From assembly GCA_014055495.1 (NCBI GenBank), contig WIAG01000017.1, positions 1 to 60,102 of the forward strand: 60,102 bases of DNA, written 5' to 3'. Under the pieces are notes generated by a model, which was not told the DNA's origin, searched no databases, and worked only from the letters and a program-made list of their open reading frames with translations. The translations under genes and the position numbers were made by a program. Source of the stretch: Nitrospira sp. CR1.2 (GTDB lineage: Bacteria; Nitrospirota; Nitrospiria; Nitrospirales; Nitrospiraceae). This document shows, one piece after another, positions 34,199 to 43,899 of this stretch; the first letter of the stretch is position 1, and the number at the start of each line of letters is the position of its first letter.

Positions 34199-35071
34199 AT
34201 GTTTACAGGGTCTTTGGTTGCCATTGTCACGCCGTTTAAGAACGGGAAGCTGGATGAGCGAGCCCTTGGGGACCTCATCGAATGGCAGATCAGCAGTGGG
34301 ACCCACGGGATCGTACCGTGCGGGACCACCGGTGAATCGGCCACGCTGACTCATGCCGAACATGATCGGGTGGTGGCCTTCACTGTTGAGGTCGTCAAGC
34401 GGCGAGTCCCGGTCGTCGCAGGGACAGGATCCAACAGCACCGACGAGGCGATTGCTCTGACGAAGCATGCCAAGGCTGCCGGTGTGGACGGCGCGTTGCT
34501 GATTACCCCCTATTACAACAAGCCTACCCAGGAAGGCCTCTATCTCCACTACAAGGCGGTCGCGGAGGCCGTCGACCTTCCCCTTGTGGTCTACAACATT
34601 CCGGGGCGAACCGGGGTGAATATGTTGCCGAGCACTATCGCGCGTCTGGCGGCCTGTCCGACGGTGGTGGCGGTGAAGGAGGGGAGCGGTGCGGTGCAGC
34701 AGGCTTCGGAAATCATTCAGCTGTGCGGGGATCGATTAACGGTGTTGGCCGGGGATGATGCCTTGACCTTGCCCATGATGGCAGTCGGCGGCAAAGGCGT
34801 CATTACGGTGACGGCAAATCTGCTTCCCTCGAAGATGGCTCAGTTGGTCAATGCGTTTCGTGCTGGTCGAGTCGACGAGGCGCGTGCGTTGCACTACCAA
34901 CTGTACCCCCTCTTTACAGCGTTATTTTATGAGACCAATCCCATTCCTGTGAAGGAAGCGCTGCATATGATGGGCAAAATCGAGCCTGAAATGCGGCTGC
35001 CGCTCTGTCCCATGGGGAGTGAGAACCGCGAAAAACTATCGCATGTGATGAAGGCCGCCGGCTTGGTCTAA
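34199..35071 (+). CDS. dapA: 4-hydroxy-tetrahydrodipicolinate synthase
   Basis: A 290-residue class I aldolase condensing pyruvate with aspartate semialdehyde. K160 in VAVKEGSG forms the Schiff base; Y132 in VVYNIPGRTG and the TT pair in CGTTGES complete the site. Length is standard. GATGGAG precedes the ATG. It sits between lysA and dapB. Confidence 0.96.
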   Translation: MFTGSLVAIVTPFKNGKLDERALGDLIEWQISSGTHGIVPCGTTGESATLTHAEHDRVVAFTVEVVKRRVPVVAGTGSNSTDEAIALTKHAKAAGVDGALLITPYYNKPTQEGLYLHYKAVAEAVDLPLVVYNIPGRTGVNMLPSTIARLAACPTVVAVKEGSGAVQQASEIIQLCGDRLTVLAGDDALTLPMMAVGGKGVITVTANLLPSKMAQLVNAFRAGRVDEARALHYQLYPLFTALFYETNPIPVKEALHMMGKIEPEMRLPLCPMGSENREKLSHVMKAAGLV

Positions 35072-35101
35072 CGGCCTCGGCTGGCTGTGAAGGATATTGT
35101 C

Positions 35102-35905
35102 ATGATCAAGGTTGTTGTTACAGGGGCAGCTGGACGTATGGGATCTCGTCTGGTGTCCCTGGTCAAAGATTCGGCATTTCTCACCTTGGCGGGAGCGGTG
35201 GAGAGCAAGGGGCATCATGCTCTCGGCGAAGATTCCGGTGAGGTCGCCGGCTGTGGGCATACCGGGGTGCCGATCGTAGAAGATCTGTCCAGTTTAATGG
35301 AGCGAGGTGAGGTGGTGGTTGACTTTACCACACCACCGGCCACGCTTGGGCATTTGAGGATTGTGGCCCAGCATCGACGGAGCATTGTGGTCGGCACCAC
35401 GGGCTTCTCTTCAACTGAATTGGACGAGCTTCGAAGCCTGAGCAAACAGATCCCCTGCGTGTTCTCTCCGAATATGAGTGTCGGAGTGAATGTGATTTAC
35501 AAGGTGATCGCCGAAATGGCGAAGACCCTCGGCGAAGACTATGACATCGAGGTCATCGAGGCGCACCATCGCCTGAAGAAAGATGCTCCCAGCGGTACCG
35601 CTCTCAAGATGGCCGAGGTGCTTGCGCGAGCGGTCAATCGAGATCTTGGGCAGGTTGGAGTGTACGCGCGCAAGGGGCTGATCGGTGAGCGCAAAAAAGG
35701 CGAGATTGGAATCCAGACGATTCGCGCCGGAGACATCGTGGGCGATCATACGGTGATGTTCGGGACCATGGGGGAACGGATTGAGGTCACCCACCGTGCG
35801 AGCAGTCGTGACACATTTGCTCGCGGGGCCCTTCGCGCTGCTCGTTGGGTCGTCAAGCAGCCGCCAGGCCTCTATGATATGCACGATGTCTTGAGTCTTA
35901 AGTAA
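35102..35905 (+). CDS. dapB: 4-hydroxy-tetrahydrodipicolinate reductase
   Basis: A 267-residue reductase producing tetrahydrodipicolinate. Nucleotide motif GAAGRMG is at residues 8-14; the catalytic region EAHHRLKKDAPSGTAL and GTTGF are present. ATG 35102 has AAGGA 8-12 nt upstream; the frame is open from a GTG at 35087. It ends the lysA-dapA-dapB group. The next pathway step would be done by DapL at 47.8-48.9 kb. Confidence 0.95.
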   Translation: MIKVVVTGAAGRMGSRLVSLVKDSAFLTLAGAVESKGHHALGEDSGEVAGCGHTGVPIVEDLSSLMERGEVVVDFTTPPATLGHLRIVAQHRRSIVVGTTGFSSTELDELRSLSKQIPCVFSPNMSVGVNVIYKVIAEMAKTLGEDYDIEVIEAHHRLKKDAPSGTALKMAEVLARAVNRDLGQVGVYARKGLIGERKKGEIGIQTIRAGDIVGDHTVMFGTMGERIEVTHRASSRDTFARGALRAARWVVKQPPGLYDMHDVLSLK

Positions 35906-36099
35906 GGCGGCCCCAACAAAGATGTGAGCCGATCAAGAGGGCCCGGGTCGGTCGATCAGGACTGCGGCAATACTGAGCGGTCGGGAGGCAATAGGGAGCG
36001 CAGGCGGCAGAACCATCCTGTGGCTCAAAATTCGGCCAGAATGGTTGAGGGGAGCCTTTGCGTGCAATGTAAGGCTGAAGTCCGGATGGACGGCAGGCC

Positions 36100-36128
36100 G
36101 AAGACGGTGTTCTCATAACACCGTCTTC
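36100..36128 (+). terminator. Hairpin terminating the arg-lys cluster
   Basis: GAAGACGGTGTT (36100-36111) and its complement (36117-36128) form a perfect 12-bp stem with a 5-nt loop, about 195 bp after dapB. No U-tract follows, so it may be factor-dependent or an RNA-processing structure. The preceding 190 bp hold no gene I can support. Confidence 0.55.
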
Positions 36129-36172
36129 TCATCGCAAGTGAGCGTTCTAGGCGTTGTTTTTACTGCGACAGA

Positions 36173-36325
36173 CTAATGTCGTGACGTGATCGGTCTCGGT
36201 TCTGAATCCGCTGCTTTTCGACGGCCACAGTTCAGGCACGCCAGTACTGTGATGGCCAAACCAGCATTCAAGTCAACCGCCCGCTCAGGCAACATTGTTC
36301 CGCGGCATTTGTCACATTTATGCAT
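36173..36325 (-). CDS. 50-residue zinc-ribbon protein
   Basis: MHKCDKCRGTMLPERAVDLN and a second pair CLNCGRR form a CxxC-CxxC zinc ribbon followed by a polar tail. The frame remains open to 36460, but the compact ribbon begins at ATG 36325. The ribosome site is weak. Small proteins of the form CxxCxGxMxxE...CxNCG are common and uncharacterised. Confidence 0.6.
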   Translation of the reverse strand: MHKCDKCRGTMLPERAVDLNAGLAITVLACLNCGRRKAADSEPRPITSRH

Positions 36326-36528
36326 GGATGGCTTATAACATTGCTCTGTAGGATAAACCATCCATCTGAAGTACTGTCTCAACGTGGGAAAAGGTCCCGC
36401 ATAGACGCGAAAGCCTCTGGGCCATTTGGTCCTACGGTTGCCCCTTAAGGGATTGCCCAATCCCAGTAAGTTGTCGAGGTAGTGCGAACTGCGTCAGACA
36501 TGTAGTAGCCTATGAAGGAAATGCCACA

Positions 36529-36789
36529 ATGTATAGGTTGTTTGTCATCGCAGCACTCTTGGCACTTCTCTACTATCTCTTGAGGAGAACGCTCAGAAAG
36601 TTGGGCCAGAACGAGCTGCAGGCCAAGTCGCGGGAGCGGAAAGAATCCGGGAAACAAATGATTCAGGACCCTGTCTGCCGAGTGTTTGTCCCGCGAGAAA
36701 ATGCCGTAAGCGAAACAATTGGTGGGCAAACATATTTCTTTTGCAGTCGTAATTGTGCGATCGCGTTTCAGAAGCAACTCTCGGCCTAG
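36529..36789 (+). CDS. YHS/TRASH-like small membrane-anchored metal-binding protein
   Basis: An 86-residue protein: an N-terminal transmembrane helix (MYRLFVIAALLALLYYLL), a charged linker, and a YHS-like module (IQDPVCRVFVPRENAVSETI, then GQTYFFCSRNC) in which three Cys can bind metal. Similar small proteins are annotated PP0621-like. AAGGAAATG precedes the ATG. Its stop overlaps the stop of the convergent lipoprotein gene. Confidence 0.75.
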   Translation: MYRLFVIAALLALLYYLLRRTLRKLGQNELQAKSRERKESGKQMIQDPVCRVFVPRENAVSETIGGQTYFFCSRNCAIAFQKQLSA

Positions 36790-37088
36790 CAGCCCGAATA
36801 ACTCGAATCAGACACCACATTCTCCGTATCGAAGAATACAATCATCTGGCATTCGTTGGCCTTGAAGTTAAACAGTGGTGGGCCTGACTTTCCTCCAGCG
36901 ATTCGATTGTAAATCCACTTCTCTCCTCCAAAAAAACGAGAGGTTTTTGCGTCAGGGGGACCCAGCTCCTTTTCAATCCAGGCTTGATCCTTCCCCTGGT
37001 ACCTGGTCAAGGAGGCGTCGAGATAGGGATTGTGGCTGCAGGCAGTGAAGCAGAGACAGATTATCAAGATTCCCAGAGATGCGCGCAT
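36786..37088 (-). CDS. Small lipoprotein
   Basis: A 100-residue lipoprotein: signal peptide MRASLGILIICLCFTAC with lipobox FTAC, then a compact domain containing IEKELGPPDAKTSRFFGGEK and WIYNRI, reminiscent of the BamE/SmpA-like fold (a helix pair before GxPxxK). AGGAGG lies 9 nt before ATG 37088 and 3 nt before ATG 37094; the former is preferred. Exact family uncertain. Confidence 0.65.
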   Translation of the reverse strand: MRASLGILIICLCFTACSHNPYLDASLTRYQGKDQAWIEKELGPPDAKTSRFFGGEKWIYNRIAGGKSGPPLFNFKANECQMIVFFDTENVVSDSSYSGC

Positions 37089-37277
37089 GTGCATGGTCCT
37101 CCTCTAATTATGGTGCTGGAGTCAGGCTATCACGGTGACGGGAAAAATGTAGCAGCCCCTATTCTCTACCGCAAAACGAGTCTATCATAGGTGTGTTGAC
37201 CGGTTGCCCTGTTTTCAGGTTGCTTCTAAAATGCCTGCTCGAAAACGATCTAGATCGCTTGATGAAAGGATTCTCCT

Positions 37278-37925
37278 ATGAAGCTTTATCTCGATACGGC
37301 GAACGACAAAGAAATTCAAGAGGGTGCCAAGCTAGGCCTGATCGACGGCGTGACCACGAATCCCTCCCTCGTCGCAAAGGAAGGGCGCAGTTTCAAGGAA
37401 ATGCTCCTTGAAATTTGCAAGATGGTTGATGGGCCGATCAGCGCGGAAGTCGTTGCGATTGAAGCTGAGGCCATGGTGAAAGAAGGCCGAGATCTCGCGA
37501 AGGTCCATAAGAACATCGTGGTGAAAGTCCCGCTCATCCCTGAAGGTCTCCGCGCAACCAAGCAGTTGGCGGCGGAAGGCATTCGAGTGAATGTCACCTT
37601 GTGCTTTTCTCCGACGCAAGCATTGCTGGCGGCCAAGGCTGGGGCCTGGTGTGTATCCCCCTTCATCGGCCGCCTCGACGATGTGAGTTCAGACGGAATG
37701 GCGCTCATCAGGCAGATCGTCACGATCTACAAAAACTATGATTTCAAGACTCAGATACTGGTGGCGAGTGTGCGTCACCCTCAGCATGTGGTCGAGGCGG
37801 CGTTGGCCGGAGGACATATTTGCACGATGCCCTACGCCGTGTTTCAGCAACTGGTGAAGCATCCTTTGACCGATCTCGGCCTGAAGAAGTTCCTGGCCGA
37901 TTGGGAGGCGATGAATAAGAAGTAA
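37278..37925 (+). CDS. fsa: Transaldolase / fructose-6-phosphate aldolase family enzyme
   Basis: A 215-residue TalC/FSA-type aldolase. DGVTTNPSL at residues 23-31 and Schiff-base K83 in IVVKVPL are diagnostic, as are [19 protein letters not shown] and SPFIGRLDD. This short class includes both transaldolases and fructose-6-phosphate aldolases; the activity cannot be settled from length and motifs. A transaldolase would fit the pentose phosphate pathway with zwf. GAAAGGA precedes the ATG. Confidence 0.9.
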   Translation: MKLYLDTANDKEIQEGAKLGLIDGVTTNPSLVAKEGRSFKEMLLEICKMVDGPISAEVVAIEAEAMVKEGRDLAKVHKNIVVKVPLIPEGLRATKQLAAEGIRVNVTLCFSPTQALLAAKAGAWCVSPFIGRLDDVSSDGMALIRQIVTIYKNYDFKTQILVASVRHPQHVVEAALAGGHICTMPYAVFQQLVKHPLTDLGLKKFLADWEAMNKK

Positions 37926-37938
37926 CAGGTGGGGCTGC

Positions 37939-38637
37939 TCAGTCGGTGATCGATGTGTCCGGTAGTCGTCGTCTGGCCTGAGCAAAGATGCGGTGGAACA
38001 TCGGCCGAGTGAGTGTGCCGGTGAACGTATTTTGCTGGCTTGGATGATAGGAAGCGATGAGCGACACACCCCACGCCAGGGTGTAGATGGCCTCGTGGCC
38101 GAATTTCGGAAGCGGAACAGGCAACTGGTACCCCAGTTCACGGGAGGCTTTGAGGTAATGATCGAACGCGATCTTGCCCAAGACGACGACCACGCGCACC
38201 GACTTCAGTAGCTGGAGTTCCCTCAAGACAAAAGGCCGGCAATTGGTGAATTCCTCCGGGGTTGGTTTGTTGGCCGGAGGCGCGCATCGAACGGTTGCGC
38301 CGATATAGCAGTCTGTGAGTGTGAGGCCGTCCTCCGCATGCGTTGAGGAAGCCTGGTTGGCGAACCCGAAGTGATGCAATGCCTCATAGAGCCAATCTCC
38401 GCTCCGATCCCCCGTGAAAACACGTCCTGTTCGGTTCCCTCCATGTGCAGCCGGCGCAAGACCCAGAATGTAGAGTCGGGCCTTCGGATCGCCAAATCCA
38501 GGAATGGGCTTTCCCCAATAGGTCCAATCCTGGAATTGACGTCGCTTGGTCTCGGCGACGGTCCGGCGATAGGCGACTAATCTGGCACACTGGCTGCAAG
38601 CCACAATGTCGGCATTCAGGAGTCGGAGCGTAGACAT
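37939..38637 (-). CDS. Type-5 uracil-DNA glycosylase (UdgB-like)
   Basis: A 232-residue DNA-repair enzyme removing uracil and possibly other deaminated bases. Fe-S cysteines are visible in CSQCARL near the start and further Cys downstream; motif A region GLAPAAHGGNRTGRVFTGD and motif C region SYHPSQQNTFTG are characteristic of family 5, where the catalytic Asp of motif A is replaced. ATG 38637 begins the conserved part; the frame is open to 38697. It converges with the aldolase gene. Confidence 0.85.
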   Translation of the reverse strand: MSTLRLLNADIVACSQCARLVAYRRTVAETKRRQFQDWTYWGKPIPGFGDPKARLYILGLAPAAHGGNRTGRVFTGDRSGDWLYEALHHFGFANQASSTHAEDGLTLTDCYIGATVRCAPPANKPTPEEFTNCRPFVLRELQLLKSVRVVVVLGKIAFDHYLKASRELGYQLPVPLPKFGHEAIYTLAWGVSLIASYHPSQQNTFTGTLTRPMFHRIFAQARRRLPDTSITD

Positions 38638-38731
38638 TGAACCGGAGTGTACCAAAACCAGGAGTTCCTTGTCCCTCGACAGGCTTGTTGATAGCATGAG
38701 CGCTCACGTGTGACGAAAGGATCAGTTCGGT

Positions 38732-39811
38732 ATGCGGAACAATGATTGGGGACTTCGGTCCGGTATCGTCGGTGTCACCCTGTTACTGGGGCTGGCGCCC
38801 TTATTTGCGGAAATGTCCGGGGATCCCAAAAGTGCCGTGCCGCCGCCCACGAAATCCCATGATGAACAGTCTGCGCCGGTGAACGATTCCTCGGCAAGTC
38901 CCCCGACCAATGAAACGGAAGTCGCTCCGGAGCTCGAGGACCGGCTTGTGATTCTTCCTGAAATCAAACGGGAGGGAGAACGGTTCTTTCTGAGTTCCTT
39001 CAAACTGCCCGACAAGTTGACTTTCGCCGGGCAATCGATTCCCTTGGATAATTGGCAGGTACGGGAACGGATCGAATACGAGTTCTACCAATTTCTCGAG
39101 GACCAGGGCGAGAGTATCATTCTTGCGAAACGTACCGGGCGATGTTTTGCGCCGGCCGAAAAACAGTTAGCGGAAGCGGGATTACCCGACGATTTGAAGT
39201 ATATGCTGTTGGTGGAAAGTAAGTGCATTGCGGCGGCCTATTCCCGTGCGAAGGCGTCGGGCCCCTGGCAGTTCATCAATTCGACGGGACGGCGCTACAA
39301 ATTGCACAACGAGCGGTGGCTTGATGAACGACGTAATCTTGAGATGTCCACCGAAGCCGCCATCAAGTATCTCCGTTATCTGTGGGATTTGTATCAGGGC
39401 GACTGGTTTCTCGCGATGGCCTCGTACAATGCGGGGGAAGACCGGGTGCGGAAGTTGATTAAAGAACAGAACGTGAAGGACTACTGGCGCATGCATGGTC
39501 CGCGGGAGACCATGCGCTATGTCGCGCGCATCATTGCGGCCAAAGAGATCTATTCTCAACCGGAAAAGTATCTGGGGCTGACCAAGAAGGATCTGTATCC
39601 TCCCCTCGAAACGGAAACCGTGACGGTGACGATCAAGGAAGCGCAGCGGCGCCTGACCTCGATCGCTGAGGAATATGGAACGTATTTTCTGGAATTGAAA
39701 ATGCTGAACCCGGAGTTCACTAAGGATTACTTGCCAAAGGGGACGTATCAGGTTAAGGTGCCACGGCAAACCTGTCCCAATCGTTGTTTCAAGCAAGACA
39801 AGCTTCCCTAG
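38732..39811 (+). CDS. MltD-like lytic transglycosylase
   Basis: A 359-residue periplasmic peptidoglycan-cleaving enzyme. A signal peptide (about 1-26) and a Pro/Ser-rich linker precede an SLT domain (about 140-300) with catalytic E162 in LLVESKCIAAAYSRAKASG, then PWQFI, MASYNAGEDRV and YVARIIAAKEI. The C-terminal 60 residues (TVTIKEAQRRLTSIAEEYG and NPEFTKDYLPKGTYQVKVP) resemble a LysM-like module. Seen in many MltD homologues, though usually with more LysM copies. Confidence 0.88.
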   Translation: MRNNDWGLRSGIVGVTLLLGLAPLFAEMSGDPKSAVPPPTKSHDEQSAPVNDSSASPPTNETEVAPELEDRLVILPEIKREGERFFLSSFKLPDKLTFAGQSIPLDNWQVRERIEYEFYQFLEDQGESIILAKRTGRCFAPAEKQLAEAGLPDDLKYMLLVESKCIAAAYSRAKASGPWQFINSTGRRYKLHNERWLDERRNLEMSTEAAIKYLRYLWDLYQGDWFLAMASYNAGEDRVRKLIKEQNVKDYWRMHGPRETMRYVARIIAAKEIYSQPEKYLGLTKKDLYPPLETETVTVTIKEAQRRLTSIAEEYGTYFLELKMLNPEFTKDYLPKGTYQVKVPRQTCPNRCFKQDKLP

Positions 39812-39816
39812 TGTAC

Positions 39817-41157
39817 ATGATGCGTATCGGCGTCCCGCAGCCACGAGCCAAGGCCCTCCTCGCAAGGCTCTTTCAGGCGGGATTGCAGGCGGTCGATCCC
39901 TACGAGGCCGTCTGCCGGCAGGTTCGAGTCCGCCACGACCAACTTCTCATCGGCTCGCATCACTACTCCCTCGAGCGAATACAGCGAATCGTCGTCGTCG
40001 GTGCCGGAAAGGCGTCGGCGCGAATGGCCCACGCGCTTGAACACCAGCTGGGCGCACGGATCGACACCGGTCTGGTGGTCGTCAAGTATGGACATGGCGC
40101 TCCGACCCGCACCATTCGCATCGTGGAGGCCGGGCATCCGATTCCCGACGACGCCGGTCTGGAAGGCGGGCGCATGATCATGGAGGTAGTGCGGACGTTG
40201 ACGTCTGCCGACCTTCTCATCGTCCTTCTGTCCGGCGGTGCATCAAGCCTCCTCCCTGCACCGGCGTCCGGTATCACGCTCCAAGACAAACAAGCGACAA
40301 CGAAATTGTTGCTGCGCTCCGGAGCGACCATTCAGGAAATCAATACCGTCCGCAAACACCTCTCTTCCATCAAGGGCGGACAGCTCGCGGCTGCGACCAA
40401 GGCGCGTGTGGCAAGTGTCATTTTGTCCGATGTCATCGGAAACGATCTGGGGACCATAGGGTCTGGGCCGACGGCCCCCGATGCGACGACGTTTCAAGAT
40501 GCCTGGGACATTGTGGAGCAATATGGAGTCTCCCGCACGATTCCTCTGCCGGTGCGTCGCCACTTGCAATCGGGCCTTAGAAAGCGCGTTCCCGAGACGC
40601 CGAAACCGCGAACGCGACTCTTTCGTCGGGTGGACAATATGTTGATCGGCGACAACCGGGCGGCCGTCGACGCCGTAGCGAAGGCGGCACAACGGGAAGG
40701 GCTGCGCACGCTGATCCTTGCCACGACGCTCACAGGGGAAGCGCGGGAGCTTGCCAAGTGTTTTGGCGCCATAGCGCGTGAGATTGCCGCAGAAGGGCGT
40801 CCGATCAGTCGTCCGTGCTGCGTGATTGCCGGAGGCGAGCCCACCGTGACCATTCGTGGCGAAGGTAAAGGGGGAAGGGCGCAAGAGTTCGCGCTGGCCG
40901 CAGCGGCTGAGATCGCAGGACTGTCGGAGATGTGGGTCGCCGGATTCGCAACCGATGGGACCGACGGGCCGACCTCGGTCGCCGGTGCCGTTGTAGACGG
41001 ACACACCGTTGCCCGAGCACAGCGCAAGAACCAGAATCTCGCCAAAGCGCTTCAGGAAAACGACGCCCATCCGTTTTTTGAAGCCCTCCACGGTCATATT
41101 GTCACAGGGCCGACCGGAACCAATGTGAACGACCTTTACCTCCTCCTTGCACTCTAG
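39817..41157 (+). CDS. Glycerate 2-kinase (GK-II, MOFRL family)
   Basis: A 446-residue DUF4147/MOFRL protein phosphorylating glycerate to 2-phosphoglycerate. VVVGAGKASARMA, LLSGGASSLLPAP, VRKHLSSIKGGQLA, LSDVIGNDLGTIGSGPT and C-terminal MOFRL block GGRAQEFALAAA with ATDGTDGPT are present. It starts 6 bp after the transglycosylase stop; ATG 39820 is an equal candidate. Glycerate kinase can return photorespiratory-type or glyoxylate-derived carbon to glycolysis; the neighbouring PEP-synthase-like gene is downstream by 15 bp. Confidence 0.9.
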   Translation: MMRIGVPQPRAKALLARLFQAGLQAVDPYEAVCRQVRVRHDQLLIGSHHYSLERIQRIVVVGAGKASARMAHALEHQLGARIDTGLVVVKYGHGAPTRTIRIVEAGHPIPDDAGLEGGRMIMEVVRTLTSADLLIVLLSGGASSLLPAPASGITLQDKQATTKLLLRSGATIQEINTVRKHLSSIKGGQLAAATKARVASVILSDVIGNDLGTIGSGPTAPDATTFQDAWDIVEQYGVSRTIPLPVRRHLQSGLRKRVPETPKPRTRLFRRVDNMLIGDNRAAVDAVAKAAQREGLRTLILATTLTGEARELAKCFGAIAREIAAEGRPISRPCCVIAGGEPTVTIRGEGKGGRAQEFALAAAAEIAGLSEMWVAGFATDGTDGPTSVAGAVVDGHTVARAQRKNQNLAKALQENDAHPFFEALHGHIVTGPTGTNVNDLYLLLAL

Positions 41158-41172
41158 CTACTATTCCGATCC

Positions 41173-43803
41173 ATGACAGATCCATTTCTGCTTCCGTTGG
41201 AGCACAGCGCCGACCTGCGTCTTGTCGGGGGGAAGGCTGCCGGCCTGAGAGCACTGCATGTCGCCGGATTTCCAGTGCCTCGGGGGCTATGTGCGACCAC
41301 GGCTCTCTATCACCAGTGTCTGAGTGTGGTCGGAATCGATGGACCCGCCGAATGGCAGGCGCTGTTGCGTGCTCCTGCTGCGCAGCGGGCGATGGCGCGG
41401 GCACACGTTCATCATGACTTGGCGAGGGGCACATGGCCGCCGGGATTCCGTGACGATCTGGAATCACGGCTTGGCGAGCTGAGCCCTGAGACTGAGACGC
41501 GATGGGCCGTGCGGTCATCCGCGACCAATGAGGACGCCGGCCATGCGAGCGCGGCTGGCCTCTATTCCACCTACCTGGGACTGACGACCGTTGAGGTGCT
41601 GCAGGCGATCCGAGACTGTTGGGCCTCGCTGTGGGAAGAGCGGGTTCTGCAGTATATGCTACGTGTCAATGACGATCCGCCTTGCCCTTCGATGGCCGTG
41701 GTGATTCAACCCATGGTGCATGCGGTAGCCGCAGGCGTGGCCTACTCGATCCATCCCGTGACGGGACGAACCTCCCAGGTGTTCATTAACGCCGTGCCGG
41801 GCCTTGCGTCCGCCCTGGTCGGTGGTGAGGTCGCGCCTGACCAGTACATGGTCGAGGTGGATGAGGAGCTGTGCCGACCGATTCGGATACGTCGGCGTCA
41901 GCTGGCCAGGAAGCAGCAGAAATTGCTGATCACTCTGGATGGCGTGCAGGCTGAGCCGATCCCGCAGCCGGCCCAGCAGCAGGCCTCGTTATCGGACGGG
42001 CAACTCCATGCTCTGGCGCAACTCTCCAAGCAAGTGGAGCGTGCTTTCGGTCACCCGATCGATCTCGAATGGGCCTGGGATACCGAACGACCGTGGTTGC
42101 TTCAGGCCCGTCCCATTACCGGGGTGCAGCCCCTGCCGACACTGACCGATGATGAGTGCGAGTGGACGCGCGCAAATTTGAAGGAAACGCTGCCGGAATT
42201 GCCGAGCCCGTTGGGGCTGTCCTTCCTTGAACAATTCATGGATGCCTACATCATCGGGCCCTACCGACGACTGGGTTGTACGGTGCCGGATGGTCTCCGC
42301 TCGGTTCGGGTGCTGCACGGTCGTCCATTCCTGAACGTCACGTTGTTTTACACCTTGGTCTCACAACTTCATGGCAATCCGGCATTCCTGACCGAACAGA
42401 TGGGGGGTGAGCCTCTGGCGTTCACTCCACGGGTGCGAACGCTTGGAGCGGTTGCGCTGCTCCGTGCGGGCTGGGCAATCATGCGTGAATGGCGAAGGGT
42501 CGTGCGAGAAGGGCCGTCCAGCTTCGAAGTGATGAAAACGATGGCCGAGACGTATCAGTCCGAGCATGTTCAGCATTTCTCGATGAACGAAGTGCGCGAA
42601 ACGCTCGATGGCCTAGGCCGCTGGCTGGATGCGCACGAATTGACCTATGGAATTGCAGGTGGGGTCGCGCAGAGCCTTCAGGCCATGGGTACGTTTCTCC
42701 CGGGCTGGCTTGGTGCGGACTGGCGGGAGTTGCTGAATGCGTCGCTGCAAGGTCAGGGAACGGTGATCAGCGCCCAACAGATCGTGCGTCTGGCCGAACT
42801 GGCAGAGATGGCGCTCCACGAAGAGTCGGTACGTCGGTGGTTTCTGAATGACGGCTGGAGCCCGACGGGATTTCCAGATGCACTGGCAGGAACCACCTTT
42901 CTGCAGCGGTTCGAGCACTATCTGGCCGACTACGGGCACCGTGCCGTGGGAGAATCAGACATCATGTCTCCGCGAATGGCAGAACAGCCTGAAATCGTCT
43001 TGGGTGTCATCCGAACGCAGGTGAGGACAGGAGAGGTGAGGCGAGCGAGGGAGATTCTTTCTCGGCAGGTCGCACAACGGCAGGAGGCGCTCGCGGAGAT
43101 CACGCGACGATTCGGCTGGCGACGGCACCGGGGGGTCATCTTTCGTTGGTGGCATCGGCGGCTCACGCGGTTTTGCGTCTTGCGGGAAGCGAACCGCCAT
43201 CATCTCATGTACTACTCTTTGGCCGTGCGCCGGTTGTTGTTTCGACTCGGGGAGCACATGGTGGAGCGAGGACTGTTCGCTGTGCCGGATGACATTTTTT
43301 ATCTCACGATGGACGAACAACGGGCAATGAGCGGCGGTGCCCGTCGAAATTGGCAGGGGCTTGTCCGCGAGCGGCGGGAGGAACGGGCACGACACGAGCA
43401 GAGGCACGTCCCGGATACGATTCGAGACTGGGAGGCTGTCGTGGAGCAGAACGAGCTGTCTCCCGGCGTGCAACGCGAAGGTGTGTTGAGGGGCATTGCG
43501 ATCAGTGCAGGAGAGGCCACCGGCCCCGTTCGTGTCGTCCGTTCCGCGTTGGACTGGGGGCGAGTGAGACCGGGTGACATCTTGGTGGTTCCCGTGATCG
43601 ATCCAGGCATGGCGCCATTGTTTGGCATGGCGGGTGGTGTCATTGCGGAAATGGGGGGGACGCTCTCACACGGGGCGATTATTGCCCGAGAGTACGGTCT
43701 TCCCGTCCTCGTCAATGTGCTCGATGCCACCAGCCTGCTGCGCGAAAATGAACAGGTGACCATCGTCAGCTCGACCGGTAGGATCCACCGAGCGGTCCCT
43801 TGA
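41173..43803 (+). CDS. Rifampicin phosphotransferase-like PEP synthase relative
   Basis: An 876-residue protein with the three-part order of Rph: an ATP-grasp PPDK_N domain (about 1-315, GGKAAGLRALHVAGFPVPRG, RSSATNEDAGHASAAGLY), a helical middle domain (about 330-770), and a C-terminal swivelling His domain with H833 in GGTLSHGAIIAREYGLP. The PEP/pyruvate TIM barrel of true PEP synthase is absent, so gluconeogenic activity is unlikely. Rph phosphorylates rifampicin with ATP; whether this one has a drug or another small molecule as substrate cannot be read. It follows glycerate kinase closely and may be co-transcribed. Confidence 0.75.
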   Translation: MTDPFLLPLEHSADLRLVGGKAAGLRALHVAGFPVPRGLCATTALYHQCLSVVGIDGPAEWQALLRAPAAQRAMARAHVHHDLARGTWPPGFRDDLESRLGELSPETETRWAVRSSATNEDAGHASAAGLYSTYLGLTTVEVLQAIRDCWASLWEERVLQYMLRVNDDPPCPSMAVVIQPMVHAVAAGVAYSIHPVTGRTSQVFINAVPGLASALVGGEVAPDQYMVEVDEELCRPIRIRRRQLARKQQKLLITLDGVQAEPIPQPAQQQASLSDGQLHALAQLSKQVERAFGHPIDLEWAWDTERPWLLQARPITGVQPLPTLTDDECEWTRANLKETLPELPSPLGLSFLEQFMDAYIIGPYRRLGCTVPDGLRSVRVLHGRPFLNVTLFYTLVSQLHGNPAFLTEQMGGEPLAFTPRVRTLGAVALLRAGWAIMREWRRVVREGPSSFEVMKTMAETYQSEHVQHFSMNEVRETLDGLGRWLDAHELTYGIAGGVAQSLQAMGTFLPGWLGADWRELLNASLQGQGTVISAQQIVRLAELAEMALHEESVRRWFLNDGWSPTGFPDALAGTTFLQRFEHYLADYGHRAVGESDIMSPRMAEQPEIVLGVIRTQVRTGEVRRAREILSRQVAQRQEALAEITRRFGWRRHRGVIFRWWHRRLTRFCVLREANRHHLMYYSLAVRRLLFRLGEHMVERGLFAVPDDIFYLTMDEQRAMSGGARRNWQGLVRERREERARHEQRHVPDTIRDWEAVVEQNELSPGVQREGVLRGIAISAGEATGPVRVVRSALDWGRVRPGDILVVPVIDPGMAPLFGMAGGVIAEMGGTLSHGAIIAREYGLPVLVNVLDATSLLRENEQVTIVSSTGRIHRAVP

Positions 43804-43899
43804 CGTTTCCTCATATTTTTCGTACTCTCCACGCAATTTCCCTACAACAGGTTGCTAGAAAGAATTCCAGTGCTTCGGTGTGCTCGTAGGGGAAGCCTC

